A stretch of 64,000 nt of DNA from Bartonella grahamii subsp. shimonis (GCF_036327415.1 NZ_CP123961.1:1798001-1862000), one strand, 5' to 3'; numbered from the stretch's first letter, positions 42,368-53,131 are shown. Notes: generated from the letters alone by a model not told the origin. Translations and numbers: made by a program.

Positions 42368-42718
42368 ACCATAACTCCACTCGATCACTTCACAGTTTCC
42401 ATGTGACCAGTTTTTTGTTCTCACTAAAATCTACCGATAGTTTCTCATATATACTTCCTTTTAAGAGATTACTATTGGAAAGAATACATTTCGTATATGC
42501 CTTGACATCCAAACAAACTTGACATCCAGACAAAAACGCGGGAAAACTCCAGAAGTTTCCCCGACACCTCTCAGCCCTTCTGAGATAATCTCTGTACCCT
42601 ATCGTAAGAACCAATTTCCCGCTTTTTCTAAAATTTAATTATCACCTTTATGAAAATGTCACTCCCATAAACTTCCTCATCTAAAATTTAAGTGACTGAT
42701 TCGCATTAAAAAAGCGAA
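42368..42718. other. dnaG-rpoD spacer with hairpins and a tandem repeat
   Basis: This 351-base spacer contains, on the minus strand, a CTCAG/CTGAG hairpin, then GGGGAAAC / GTTTTCCC (42540-42562) followed by GCGTTTTTG, which looks like a terminator or attenuator. Immediately after come two tandem 17-base units, CTTGACATCCAAACAAA and CTTGACATCCAGACAAA on the plus strand (42501-42534). These lie upstream of rpoD and may mark its own promoter or leader. Confidence 0.6.
42540..42562 (-). terminator. Terminator-like hairpin between dnaG and rpoD
   Basis: Stem GGGGAAAC / GTTTTCCC (one G-T pair, loop TTCTGGA) followed on the minus strand by GCGTTTTTG. It may reduce read-through from dnaG into rpoD. 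Confidence 0.55.
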
Positions 42719-44656
42719 TCATTTTATCGTATCTTGTGTATTCCCGTCTATTTTTTCATCCAGCCAACTTCCAAACCCTTCAATTAACGCTTCTGTTGCC
42801 TGCATCTGCTCCAGCTCATTTTTTACCTCACGAAGCAGATCAAAAACCTCACTCTTAGGATTTTCTACAAGTTGCTCTTTAATATCCTGTAATCTCTTAT
42901 GTAGGTGGTATTCTTGAAGATGCAAGTAGACAGCTTGTTTTAATATCGCACGTGCATCCTCTATAGGGGCTCCACCAAAGATAATACGCATACCAATATT
43001 TTGCACAAGATGTTTCATACGCTCTAACAGAGCTTTTTGCCCTCTTTTTTCTAAGAACGCAACCATCGTCTCCTTATCATGAAGCTGTTGATTCCCAAGA
43101 ATTTCCAACATAGCTTGATGAAAGCACATCAATTGAGTATTTTTTAATTCTAATTCAGAAAGAAATTCAAAATTTTCATACCACAACTCAGGATAGTAAG
43201 CTAAAGTGAGTAAAATTACTGCTTCGCGCAAAGGAATAGATTGCGAAGAATTTCGTACTATTTCAGAATTTGCTAACAGAGAAAAGGATTGATCTTTAAA
43301 GATCCTATTTGGTGAAGATTGATCATATCGCCCTTCCCCCTTTTTTTTCGAAAAAGAGGGACGAAAAAAATCAAAAAGGCGTTTTTTTACATCTTGCAAA
43401 TAATAACGACGGACATCTTCATCCTTAATTGTAAAAATTTGTTGTTTTAGTTGTTTTTCTAGCGCTGCTCGTATCTCTGGAGTTTCAAAATGCTTTCCAT
43501 AGGTAGCTCGCCACCATAAAAGTTCACTCAAAGGAATTGCTTTTTGCAAAAAAGAAGAAAAAAGTTGTGCTCCACCAGCACAAATAATTTCATCAGGATC
43601 TTTTCCTTGTGGCAACAAAACAAAGCGTACACAAACCCCAGCCTTTAAAAGAGGCAACACACGATCAGCAACACGAAAAGCAGCTTTTAAACCAGCATCA
43701 TCACCATCAAAACACAAAATGGGCTCCTTCCCCATCTGCCATAAAAGCTCAATTTGCGCTTCCGTTAATGCAGTCCCTAAGGGTGCTACAACTCCTTCAA
43801 AACCAGCTTTAGTCAATGCAATGACATCCATATACCCCTCAACAACAAGGAGTGAATGAATTTTTTCATCGCCAACAAAGCGACTATTTTTGCGAGCCGC
43901 TGCCGCGTTATAAAGTATATTTCCTTTATGAAACAGCACTGTTTCAGGACTGTTGAGATATTTTGCTCGTGTCTCTTTCTCTAATGCACGCCCTCCAAAA
44001 GCCACCACACGTCCGCGCAAATCTTCGATAGGAAACATAATGCGATTTCTAAATCGGTCATAAGAATCCGCACTCCCCTCATGCACTGTGAGAAGTCCAC
44101 ATTCTTCCATTTGCTGTATTGAAATGCCCAGTGCACTCAAAGCTTCTTTCAAAGCTGTGCGCCTTACCGGTGCAAAACCAATGCGGAAACGCTCTACGAG
44201 ATCGGATGTCACACCACGTGCATCCAGATAACGACGTGCTTGCGCACCTCCTCTATCGCGTAAATTATATTGAAAAAAATCTGTAGCAATTTTCATCACA
44301 TCATAAAGCTCAGCTTTTTCCAGTTGACGTTTATGACTTTGTGAATCCAAAATAGGGAGTTTCATTCCCGCAAAATCAGCCAAGCGCTCTACACTTTCTG
44401 AAAAGTGCAATCCATCAAGCTCACACAAAAAGGTAAAAATATCTCCACTTACACCACAACCAAAACAATAGTAGCGCCCTTTATGATCATCACAATGAAA
44501 ACTTGGCGTTTTTTCACCATGAAATGGACAACAACACCAAAAGTCTCCCCGTGAAGGCTTACTTTTTCGAGGATCAAAATCCACCCGTTGACCAATCACT
44601 GTTGAAATTGGGAGTCTAGTACGCAGTTCATTAAGGAAGTCGGGCGGGAAACGCAT
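42719..44656 (-). CDS. dnaG: DNA primase DnaG
   Basis: Synthesises RNA primers at the replication fork. An N-terminal zinc-binding domain is visible (CPFHGEKTPSFHCDDHKGRYYCFGCGVSGD read in parts, residues ~43-72). The TOPRIM core follows with SLLVVEGYMDVIALTKAGF and CFDGDDAGLKAA. A C-terminal helical region for helicase binding ends the protein. At 645 residues it has normal length. A short inverted repeat (GATTCGC / GCGAATC, 42698-42720) begins at its stop codon. Confidence 0.96.
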   Translation of the reverse strand: MRFPPDFLNELRTRLPISTVIGQRVDFDPRKSKPSRGDFWCCCPFHGEKTPSFHCDDHKGRYYCFGCGVSGDIFTFLCELDGLHFSESVERLADFAGMKLPILDSQSHKRQLEKAELYDVMKIATDFFQYNLRDRGGAQARRYLDARGVTSDLVERFRIGFAPVRRTALKEALSALGISIQQMEECGLLTVHEGSADSYDRFRNRIMFPIEDLRGRVVAFGGRALEKETRAKYLNSPETVLFHKGNILYNAAAARKNSRFVGDEKIHSLLVVEGYMDVIALTKAGFEGVVAPLGTALTEAQIELLWQMGKEPILCFDGDDAGLKAAFRVADRVLPLLKAGVCVRFVLLPQGKDPDEIICAGGAQLFSSFLQKAIPLSELLWWRATYGKHFETPEIRAALEKQLKQQIFTIKDEDVRRYYLQDVKKRLFDFFRPSFSKKKGEGRYDQSSPNRIFKDQSFSLLANSEIVRNSSQSIPLREAVILLTLAYYPELWYENFEFLSELELKNTQLMCFHQAMLEILGNQQLHDKETMVAFLEKRGQKALLERMKHLVQNIGMRIIFGGAPIEDARAILKQAVYLHLQEYHLHKRLQDIKEQLVENPKSEVFDLLREVKNELEQMQATEALIEGFGSWLDEKIDGNTQDTIK

Positions 44657-44791
44657 TATCTCTCACAGAGTTTGAAAATTCTTTTTTGCATATTTAACGA
44701 CTTTAGAGCATAATTCCAATACTTCCTCTTAAGCAGTTGTAAAATTTAAAACTCTCAACTGCATATAATTTTAGAAATGGAGAGTGGAAAA

Positions 44792-46009
44792 GTGATCGAA
44801 TTTATTGTTCAATATCCGTGGTTAGAGGCTATTTCTTGGCTTATTATTCTTACTATAGTTGCCCTTTTAGTCAACTTTCTAGGACGAAAATTACTTATTC
44901 ACGGCGCAAAAAAACTCTCTTCTTTTCTCCCCCAAAATACAACGATCGATATTAATAATGCTATTCAATACATAGCGGATATCATTTCAGCCTTTATTAT
45001 TTCAGTTGGTGTTAATTTTATACCAACATTGCCCAATGCATTCAGTACTGTCATCGGTAATGTTGCTAACGCCTTCATTATCTTTTTTGTTGTTCTGACA
45101 ATTTCTTCCTGTCTCAATGTCATTAACTTCCTCTACGAACAACGACCAACAGCACGGTTAAAACCAATAAAAGGTTATATTCAAATTGCTAAAATTGCAC
45201 TTTTTGCTGTTGCGACAGTTTTAATGGTCGCTACATTGATTGACCGCTCCCCTCTTATTCTCTTCTCCGGTCTTGGTGCAATGGCCGCGGTTCTCATGTT
45301 AATTTTTCAAGATACGCTTCTTTCTCTCGTTGCCGGTATTCAAATTTCATCCACTGATATGGTTCGCGTTGGTGATTGGATTGAAATCCCCAATCTCGGT
45401 GCCGATGGTGATGTTATTGAAATTGCCCTACATACTGTTAAAGTTCAAAATTTCGACAACACCATCACCTCTGTTCCTATCCGTAAACTTGTGACTGACC
45501 CTTTTAAAAATTGGCGCGGAATGCAAGAATCGGGTGGAAGACGCATCAAACGCTCCCTTTTTATTGATCAATCAAGTATCCATTTTCTCACAGAAGAAGA
45601 ACAAAAATATCTTTCCCGATTTAATTTATTAGAAAATTATTTCACGCAAAAAGTAGCAGAAATTGATCAATGGAACGCTCAATTAGATAAAAATCATGAT
45701 GTCTTAGCCAATACGCGCCGTTTAACCAACATTGGAACTTTTCGTGCTTATGTTTTCGCTTATCTACAACAGCATATAAACATCAACCCTAATATGACCT
45801 TTATGGCACGGCAATTACCTCCTACAGAAAATGGTTTACCCTTGGAAATTTATTGCTTTACGAACACCACCGTTTGGATAGACTACGAACAAATTCAAGG
45901 TGATATTTTTGATCACCTTTATTCCATTCTTCCCTGTTTTGGTCTAAAGGTTTTTCAAAATCCAAGCGGTTATGATTTTAATCAAGTATTAAAAGCAAAA
46001 GTGAAATAA
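44792..46009 (+). CDS. MscS-family mechanosensitive channel, YbdG-like
   Basis: Inner-membrane channel with about five N-terminal membrane segments and the MscS core. The pore-lining and beta-domain part reads AAVLMLIFQDTLLSLVAGIQISSTDMVRVGDWIEIPNLGADGDVIEI (residues in sequence), and the family marker ADGDVIEIALHTVKVQNFDNTI is typical of the YbdG branch. So is FKNWRGMQESGGRRIKRSL. I prefer the GTG at 44792 (VIEFIVQYPWLEAISW), preceded by GGAGAGTGGA; an ATG at 44777 also opens the frame but has no ribosome site. It is divergent from dnaG and followed by the Na/Pi gene after 70 bases. Confidence 0.92.
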   Translation: MIEFIVQYPWLEAISWLIILTIVALLVNFLGRKLLIHGAKKLSSFLPQNTTIDINNAIQYIADIISAFIISVGVNFIPTLPNAFSTVIGNVANAFIIFFVVLTISSCLNVINFLYEQRPTARLKPIKGYIQIAKIALFAVATVLMVATLIDRSPLILFSGLGAMAAVLMLIFQDTLLSLVAGIQISSTDMVRVGDWIEIPNLGADGDVIEIALHTVKVQNFDNTITSVPIRKLVTDPFKNWRGMQESGGRRIKRSLFIDQSSIHFLTEEEQKYLSRFNLLENYFTQKVAEIDQWNAQLDKNHDVLANTRRLTNIGTFRAYVFAYLQQHININPNMTFMARQLPPTENGLPLEIYCFTNTTVWIDYEQIQGDIFDHLYSILPCFGLKVFQNPSGYDFNQVLKAKVK

Positions 46010-46079
46010 AAACGATAAACTTTAATTTATCAATTTTGAGGCAAACATATTCATAACAACAGAGAAAGAATAAAGTATC

Positions 46080-47771
46080 ATGAATGGTTCATTGGTACTC
46101 CTTCATCTTGCCGGCGCTATTTCTTTACTTCTCTGGGCCACACGCATGGTGCGCACAGGAATTGAACGCGCCTATGGTGACAGACTTAAATATAAAATGT
46201 GCCACGTCATTTCAAAACCATTGTTTGCGGTAAGTTTTGGACTTTTTACAGCAATGATTTTACAAAGCTCTACAGCAATAACACTCCTCGTTGGTTCTTT
46301 CGTGGAATCTGGTTTTGTCTCTGGAGTAGCAGGACTTATGGCTGTACGCGGAGGAGAATTAGGATCAGCAATCATCGTTAAAATTCTCACCTATGATCTC
46401 ACACTTGTTGTACCCCTTTGTCTTTTAATTGGTACTTGTATCTTCATGACAACAGAAAAACGTGAGTGGCGTCAAATAGGGCGTATTTTCATCGGTATTG
46501 GTCTTTTGATTTTATCTTTAGAGATGATAAGTACAGCAACAGAACCTTTACGTGAAAGCGAAATTTTGCCTAGCATCATTCGTTATCTTTCAACCGATCC
46601 TGTTTCCACTTTTTTGTTGGCTGCTGGCTTAACCTACCTCTTACATTCATCCATTGCAGGAATCATTTTGCTGGTCAATTTTGCCAACTACGATCTGATC
46701 CATACACAACTCTGTGTTGTGATGGTTCTTGGTGTCAACTTTGGCTCTTCTCTTATAGCACCACTTTTAACACGCAACGCCTCTCCTAATGCCCGCCTCG
46801 TTCCCTTAGGAAACTTACTCATGCGTGGGGCCGGTTCAATCCTTGTACTTATCTTATTTCTCTCCTTTCGCCCTCCCATCACATGGCTTGGCAATAACGC
46901 CCCTACTCAAGTGATCAACGCCCACATTATTTTTAATGTTTTCATTCTCCTTGCTGGAATACCGCTTTCAAAATGGGTTTTAAAATTAACCACTCAAATT
47001 GTTCATATAAGTGCAAAAAAAATGCAAGCCGATAAAACGCTCAATTTATCGGATCAAACAGCTCTTGATGACAGTGTTCTTGAACGCCCCTCTCTCGCTC
47101 TCTCGAATGTCATGCGTGAAGTCATTCATATTTGTGATCTTGTAGACATCATGCTAGAAAAAATCATGGGACTTTATGAAAATCCTGATCCCAATATTAT
47201 TCGTGAACTCAACCAACTCAACACCATATTGGACAAAAAACATATCGCCATCAAACTTTATCTTGCACGATTAGCGGGACAAAAACTATCTGACGAAGAA
47301 GCTCTTCAAACGCAAGAACTTCTAGGCACCTGTATAAAATTAGACCAAGCAGGCGATATCATTATTCATAATATGCTGATGCTGGTTAAAAAGAAACAAC
47401 AAAAAGGTTTACAGTTCAGCAGCGAGGGTTGGAGTGATCTTCTGCGTTTCCACGCCATTGTACTAGCCAACGCGCATATAGCATTTAACGTTCTCGTCTC
47501 ACGAGATACACACACTGCACACCTATTGGTACAAAAAAAAGATCAACTACGAAACTTAGAAAAAGAGATGAGTTTAAAACATTTTAAACGTTTGCGTGAA
47601 GGGGATCTCAAAAATGTAGAATCATCCAGTCTTCATCTCGACACTGTCCGCGACCTCAAACAAATCAACTCTCTTTTGACCTCAATGATCTACCCCATTT
47701 TAGAAGAACAGGGACTTCTTCAAAGTTCCCGCCTACGCAACCCTGCTGAAGCACAAACAGAAAAACCTTAA
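46080..47771 (+). CDS. Na+/phosphate cotransporter family protein with PhoU-like tail
   Basis: Membrane protein of 563 residues. The N-terminal half has two inverted Na_Pi_cotrans repeats with the QSS motifs QSSTAITLLVGSFVESG (residues ~62-78) and HSSIAGIILLVNFANYD. Both hold the polar motif thought to bind sodium and phosphate. The C-terminal half (about residues 330-550) is helical and resembles PhoU: SNVMREVIHICDLVDIMLEKIMGLYE. It probably moves phosphate across the inner membrane, but direction and substrate are not proven. Together with the preceding channel gene it may form one transcript. Confidence 0.9.
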   Translation: MNGSLVLLHLAGAISLLLWATRMVRTGIERAYGDRLKYKMCHVISKPLFAVSFGLFTAMILQSSTAITLLVGSFVESGFVSGVAGLMAVRGGELGSAIIVKILTYDLTLVVPLCLLIGTCIFMTTEKREWRQIGRIFIGIGLLILSLEMISTATEPLRESEILPSIIRYLSTDPVSTFLLAAGLTYLLHSSIAGIILLVNFANYDLIHTQLCVVMVLGVNFGSSLIAPLLTRNASPNARLVPLGNLLMRGAGSILVLILFLSFRPPITWLGNNAPTQVINAHIIFNVFILLAGIPLSKWVLKLTTQIVHISAKKMQADKTLNLSDQTALDDSVLERPSLALSNVMREVIHICDLVDIMLEKIMGLYENPDPNIIRELNQLNTILDKKHIAIKLYLARLAGQKLSDEEALQTQELLGTCIKLDQAGDIIIHNMLMLVKKKQQKGLQFSSEGWSDLLRFHAIVLANAHIAFNVLVSRDTHTAHLLVQKKDQLRNLEKEMSLKHFKRLREGDLKNVESSSLHLDTVRDLKQINSLLTSMIYPILEEQGLLQSSRLRNPAEAQTEKP

Positions 47772-48623
47772 ACTTTTAAAATAACTTGAATAAGAAACAC
47801 GTCATATCGATTACTCAACTTTGAATATTATCAAGATATTGATTTAATTAAATATTTTATTATTTAACAATTTAAGAGAGCCCTCTTCATCATAAATTTC
47901 TTTCATTTAAACCTATTCATGATGAATTACTCAAAGTCATTTGCTTGCATATTACAAACAAACCAGCATGTAGAATAAGTTCTTGAAGAAAGACGTAAAA
48001 ACACCTAATCATCCTCAAGGAAAAGACTGTTAAACACGTAAAGAGAAGGTCAAGAGTATGATGGTTACAACCTAAACTCGCCTTGTAAAAAGGGGATCAC
48101 TTCACAGTAGCAGAAAAAATAGAAATACTCTATAAGGAATGTAAAACCTCATAAAAATGCAACGTTTATGTCAAGATTGATAGAGATTCAACCTATACAG
48201 CGCTCTACAATGTGTCAACAAAACAGTTTTAATTTCATTTCAAACGTCATTGATATCAATTGGCAAACTCCAAACTTTCAAATATCTATTTTACTTATTG
48301 CTTTAATCACAATTGTTTTTTAACTTAAGAGAGATTAAAAAACTATAAATATACTTTATAACTTATTAAAATATTTTCACCAATATTTTATTTTTTATTC
48401 ACAATTCTCAATTAATTAATTTATTTCTAACTTAGAATGTATTATATATTTATACTTATTAAGTATTATTATATATAATATGTGATACTATTTGAATACA
48501 CAGGAAAGTAATAAGTAAAATTTCTAACAGAAATATCCTTTCCACTGGGTAAAAAAGGAATAAACCTTGATTTTTACAAAGTTTACTCTAGTTACAATTT
48601 AAATTCAGGCAAAGGAGGGTATC
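47772..48623. other. Gene desert holding degenerate repeat copy D
   Basis: About 850 bases. The first third is copy D of the dispersed repeat; the rest is extremely AT-rich (for example the stretch around 48400-48490), with no credible gene. Confidence 0.5.
47885..48085. repeat. Degenerate dispersed repeat, copy D
   Basis: Reads TTTCATTTAAACCTATTCATG near its start, close to copy B, then a block like ATTACAAACAAACCAGCATG. It ends with AGTATGATGGTTACAACC, matching the ATGATG-x-TGGCTTACA end of copy A. Confidence 0.55.
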
Positions 48624-48875
48624 ATGGAAAATGCAAGTATCGGTTGGATTGCAGCTATTATTATCGGCGGGGTTGCTGGTTGGGCTGCACAGTATATTAT
48701 GAAAAGCCAAACAGGAATATTATTAAATATTATCTTAGGGATTATTGGCGCTGCGTTAGCAAGTTTTCTTTTTAGTTTTTTAGGTGTAAGTTTTGCTGGT
48801 TGGCTTGGCTATCTTATTTCAGGTTTTATAGGAGCCTGTATTCTTATATGGATAGGACAAAAAATTCGATCATAG
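48624..48875 (+). CDS. GlsB/YeaQ/YmgE-family small membrane protein
   Basis: An 83-residue transglycosylase-associated family protein with three hydrophobic, glycine-rich segments: WIAAIIIGGVAGWAAQYIM, GILLNIILGIIGAALASFLF and GWLGYLISGFIGACILIWIG. The GGxAGWxA and NIxLGIxGAxL patterns are typical. The family is commonly stress-induced, but its role is not known. AAAGGAGGG lies just before the ATG, a very strong ribosome site. It stands alone between two deserts. Confidence 0.92.
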   Translation: MENASIGWIAAIIIGGVAGWAAQYIMKSQTGILLNIILGIIGAALASFLFSFLGVSFAGWLGYLISGFIGACILIWIGQKIRS

Positions 48876-50045
48876 AGCATTTATTTTTTAAACACCTTTT
48901 GGCATTCAATAAAAAACTGGGAAACAACTAGCAGAGTTTGAAATATTTTCCTGTAACTCGTTGTTACCAGTTTTGATATGATAGTGAGATGCTTAAGCTG
49001 CGATTTTGGGCACACACCGTCACTATACTTTAAAACGAAATGCAGTAAGGGTCTTTATAACGCACCATTCCATACCTAGATAAGCTCACGCATATCAGGA
49101 AAGATATGTTGCGCTATTTTAACGAAATACGAACTTATTTTTGTATCACGTGCACAAATCCAGCTCATCTCACTGTAATAACATCCATACGGTTACAAAA
49201 ATCATTAACGATGATTAAAGATTCTACCGCATAATACTTAACGCCTATACACTCCATCAACAATACCCTTTTTACCAAAAAACTCGAAGAGCTCTTTTGC
49301 ATTCTTAATAAATAAAGAGAGAACGTAAATACAAAATGATAAAATAATTTTCTTAGTCTGTAAAATAAAAGAATATCTAAAATAAATATAAAATTTAAAT
49401 GATGATGTATTATTTTTAATTAACTTTTAATAATAAAATATATAAATAAATTTATTATAAATACATACGAACAATATTAATGCAATCCATTATAAAATGA
49501 CTACACATTCTATAATATGAAGTAATTTGTTACAATTTAAATAATATAAGCTATTTTAAAGTTTCCCAAAATATATACATTACTATAAACCTCTTGATTA
49601 TAAAGAATACGATCTCCTTTACATCTCAATTCAAAAGGTTTAAATATCTCTTCACTTTCTAAAGTTTTGTTCCTCTTAAAATTTCCTCTTTATATCATCT
49701 TACATAGATGTAATTTTTATCTCTTCCTTATATGCGTTACAAACAAATTTTAAAGCACAAAACATTTTTTCCATTGCTCTCATGCGATAAAGAAAATTCC
49801 GGAATGCATTGTGTAAAAGCGCCTTGGACAAAACTTAACACCTTATTTTGCTTTTTTAATGAAAATGATCCTATAGTATATATTTCCCGCATATCTTCTT
49901 TTAAAGATCTTTGCTTTCGACTATCCCTTTGATATCTTCTTATTAAAATCTTGCTGCTTTTATACTCCTTGTATTATAACAGAGCTATCTATTTAGTTTA
50001 CCCAACATAACATATGGAATAAGACTTTAAATGTAGAGTAAAATA
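48876..50045. other. Gene desert
   Basis: About 1.17 kb, very AT-rich between 49310 and 49600. A 66-codon plus frame at 49732-49932 has no ribosome site and a cysteine/phenylalanine-rich make-up, so I leave it out. Nothing else is recognisable. Confidence 0.5.
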
Positions 50046-50552
50046 ATGTCTGATCTTGAAGATTCCATCTTACCACCTCTAAAGTGGTTCTCTGATCAAA
50101 ACCCTCCAATACCAGAAAACATTCGCAATTGGCTCATGGAATCGGGCTCAATGACGCTTCGATTAAAAAAATATTGTACCTGCCTCAAAATTCAACCACA
50201 ACGTGAATGTTTTATTACGCGAGATAAATTAACAGAAGAAGCAGAGCATCTTCCTAAAAGTGCGCGTTATTGGCTACGCGAAATCATATTGATGGGAGAT
50301 AATAAACATTGGCTCCTTGGACGCACTGTAATTCCACAAGAAACCCTCCTACACAATCAAGCTTTGATGCATTTAGGAACGATACCCCTAGGACACTATT
50401 TATTTAACAGTGACAAATTAACCCGTGACTACATTCATATTGGTCAACAGGGTGCACTATGGGCGCGCCGTTCCCGTTTGCGGTTAAGGGGTAAGCCATT
50501 GTTGCTAACTGAACTATTTCTAACAGATTCACCACTGTACCTCCACAAATAG
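50046..50552 (+). CDS. ubiC: Chorismate--pyruvate lyase UbiC-like
   Basis: Predicted to convert chorismate to 4-hydroxybenzoate and pyruvate, the first step of ubiquinone synthesis. At 168 residues it has the normal size. It shows [20 protein letters not shown] with the conserved active-site Arg of [16 protein letters not shown], and near the end [24 protein letters not shown] with the conserved Glu. Similarity in this family is low, so the call is good but not certain. No ubi gene lies next to it, and the ribosome site is weak. Confidence 0.82.
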   Translation: MSDLEDSILPPLKWFSDQNPPIPENIRNWLMESGSMTLRLKKYCTCLKIQPQRECFITRDKLTEEAEHLPKSARYWLREIILMGDNKHWLLGRTVIPQETLLHNQALMHLGTIPLGHYLFNSDKLTRDYIHIGQQGALWARRSRLRLRGKPLLLTELFLTDSPLYLHK

Positions 50553-51224
50553 AGGTTACTCATTTTATGCTGCATAATTTACAGATTTTATATAGCTTAT
50601 AAGGGATTTAATCAGAGAAAAGAATTTCAAAATCATCTCAAAACACATTACAAACAAAGACTTCTTTTCAAAAGATCTTTTCATTTCATCAACTCAGCTT
50701 AAAAATATCTCCCATAGAAAAAATGTTTTAAAGTTCTGATTTTCTTATCATTAAAACTAGCGCTTGAATTAAGAAGATACGCACCATATTGATAAAATCA
50801 TCTACATTTAAATTTCTTGCGGAATAATCACCACTCTAAAAATATAGCCACTCTTGATCAAAAAATGCTTTGAAACAGCAAAAAAGACAATAACACACTC
50901 CCCAAAATCGGAAATCTGTATCAATTAGCTTAATCATCCTATTTAAAATTTTTAACAGTGAAAACAATAAATCTTTTTTAAAATAAAAACTCTATAATCT
51001 TTCTGTTTTTAATGATGTAATAGCTTTGAAGAACAGAAAGATATAATATAGAGAAGATATTTTATTGCTCTATGAGCCCCAAAAAAGATTCGTTCACTTC
51101 AAAGAATTATTTTTTTGATAATAGCATGTATGTACAAGATAAATGACATTTATCAAAATTCCACTGACGTACAAAGGCTCCCCACAATAGAAAATATTTT
51201 CCATTTCCCTTGAATTAATAAGAT
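50553..51224. other. Gene desert
   Basis: About 670 AT-rich bases between the converging ubiC and YqeY-like genes. No gene, repeat copy or strong hairpin stands out. Confidence 0.5.
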
Positions 51225-51677
51225 CTATTGCAATTTTTTACGGAGACTATTGCACACTTTAGAAAAATCCATTTGCCCCGCATACCGTTCCTTAAGCCAT
51301 GCCATCACCTTACCGATATCGCGTAATTTTTCAGCCTTTGTTTGTGCCAAAGCTTCACAAAGAACCTGTTCTACTTCCATCTCCTTAAGTTGATAGGGAA
51401 GAAACTCACGAATAACTTCTATTTCTGCTTGTCCTCTCTCTGCCAATTCCAAGCAACCAGACTCTTTATAGACTCGCATCAACTCTTCACGCTGTTGAAG
51501 CATTTTAGTGAAAACAGACTGTATCTGCTGATCATCCACTTCTAGCTTCCCTTGATCATAATAAAGAATATCACGATCCCTAACTGCAGCATTCATTAAA
51601 CGAAGCGTAGCAAGACGCGCACCATCTTGCGCTTTCAAAGCAGCCCTAAGAGCCCCATCAATCTGATTACGCAACAT
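51225..51677 (-). CDS. YqeY/GatB-tail domain protein
   Basis: A 150-residue protein with the YqeY pattern: LRNQIDGALRAALKAQDGARLATLRLMNAAVRDRDI read with breaks, QQREELMRVYKESGCLELAERGQAEIEVIREFLPYQL, and a closing DIGKVMAWLKERYAGQMDFSKVCNSLRKKL. YqeY resembles the C-terminal tRNA-binding tail of GatB, but the role of the free protein is not settled. I chose the ATG at 51677 (MLRNQID), the usual family start; a TTG at 51689 opens the frame four codons earlier. It is divergent from carA, the typical Rhizobiales arrangement. Confidence 0.9.
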   Translation of the reverse strand: MLRNQIDGALRAALKAQDGARLATLRLMNAAVRDRDILYYDQGKLEVDDQQIQSVFTKMLQQREELMRVYKESGCLELAERGQAEIEVIREFLPYQLKEMEVEQVLCEALAQTKAEKLRDIGKVMAWLKERYAGQMDFSKVCNSLRKKLQ

Positions 51678-51934
51678 CAATTTATCCAATTTTGTTCAAG
51701 AAAAAAATACCTTTTAACCAATCTTTATCCTTCTTGCAATGGAGGATAAAAAATAATTAAGGACTCGATCTTCGAAAAGCTAAAACAAGACTTTACCTCT
51801 TCATAGAATGTACTTATACTGCCTATTTCAAGCGAGACGTTACCAGAATAATATACACAGCATCTGTTAAAGGTATGATTTTTGTGTAAAGTTGATCATT
51901 ATACTTTTCAGAGAGTAAATTGTGGATACATACT

Positions 51935-53131
51935 ATGATACAAATGACTTCACCCAGCCACCCTTGGAGTATCAAAAAAACTACAGCCCTCTTAGTCTTA
52001 GCTGATGGAACCGTTATTGAAGGCAAAGGAGCAGGTGCTACAGGTATTGCTGAAGCTGAAGTGTGTTTTAACACCGCCATCACAGGCTATGAAGAAATCC
52101 TCACAGACCCGTCATACACACAACAAATCGTTAATTTTACTTTTCCTCATATAGGAAATGTAGGGGCAAATAGTGAAGATATTGAAGCTCTCACCCCTCT
52201 CAATTGTCATGGTGCTGTTGGCGCTATTTTCAAGGCAGACATTACACATCCCTCAAATTATCGTGCCCATGAAAATCTTCATCAATGGCTTAAAACGCGT
52301 AAAATTATTGCACTTTGTGGTATTGATACACGTGCGCTCACAATTCTTATTCGTGAAAAAGGTGCGCAAAATGCTGTCATTGCACATAATTCTAATGGAA
52401 ATTTTGATATTCCTTCTTTAAAGGAACGTGCACAAAAATGGCACGGACTCGTCAATCTTGATCTTACGAAAGACGTGACATCTCAATCATCAATGCAATG
52501 GGATGAAAAACCATGGAGTTGGAATAAAGGATACGGTACAAACAATGTACACAATCTTCATATCATTGCGATTGATTATGGTATTAAACGCAATATCCTT
52601 CGCCTTATGGCAACACAAAAGGCACGCATTACTGTTGTGCCTGCCCACACAACTGCAAAAGAAATTCTAGCAATGAACCCTGATGGCGTTTTTCTTTCTA
52701 ATGGACCGGGAGATCCCGCAGCTACGGCTCAATATGCCGTTCCAACAATCAAAGCATTAATTGATCATAATTTACCAATTTTTGGAATATGTCTTGGTCA
52801 TCAACTTCTCGCTCTTACGGTTGGTGCAAAAACCGTAAAAATGCACCAAGGACATCATGGTGCCAACCACCCAGTTAAAGACCTTAACACTGGAAAAGTT
52901 GAGATTGTATCGATGAATCATGGTTTTGCCGTAGATTCTGCCTCTTTACCACAACATGTTCAAGAAACACATATTTCTCTCTTTGATGGTTCAAACTGTG
53001 GTATTCGAATCATTGGGAAACCAGTTTTTTCTGTTCAATATCACCCCGAAGCTTCTCCTGGACCACAAGATAGCCACCACCTCTTTCAGCATTTCTATGA
53101 TCTCATTATGAATTATAAAAAAATATCTTAA
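51935..53131 (+). CDS. carA: Carbamoyl-phosphate synthase small subunit
   Basis: Glutaminase subunit that feeds ammonia to CarB for arginine and pyrimidine synthesis. The N-terminal domain reads TALLVLADGTVIEGKGAGATG and CFNTAITGYEEILTDPSYTQQIV. The class I amidotransferase domain has LSNGPGDPA, FGICLGHQLLAL with the nucleophile Cys, and YHPEASPGP with the catalytic His and Glu. About 398 residues. Starts at 51935 and 51944 are both possible; a TTG at 51920 is less likely. carB is not in this window. Confidence 0.96.
   Translation: MIQMTSPSHPWSIKKTTALLVLADGTVIEGKGAGATGIAEAEVCFNTAITGYEEILTDPSYTQQIVNFTFPHIGNVGANSEDIEALTPLNCHGAVGAIFKADITHPSNYRAHENLHQWLKTRKIIALCGIDTRALTILIREKGAQNAVIAHNSNGNFDIPSLKERAQKWHGLVNLDLTKDVTSQSSMQWDEKPWSWNKGYGTNNVHNLHIIAIDYGIKRNILRLMATQKARITVVPAHTTAKEILAMNPDGVFLSNGPGDPAATAQYAVPTIKALIDHNLPIFGICLGHQLLALTVGAKTVKMHQGHHGANHPVKDLNTGKVEIVSMNHGFAVDSASLPQHVQETHISLFDGSNCGIRIIGKPVFSVQYHPEASPGPQDSHHLFQHFYDLIMNYKKIS

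Noticed and set aside
24690..48085. Dispersed repeats considered as a CRISPR array or an active insertion sequence
   Set aside because: Copies are kilobases apart, highly diverged, without regular spacing, transposase or clear terminal repeats.
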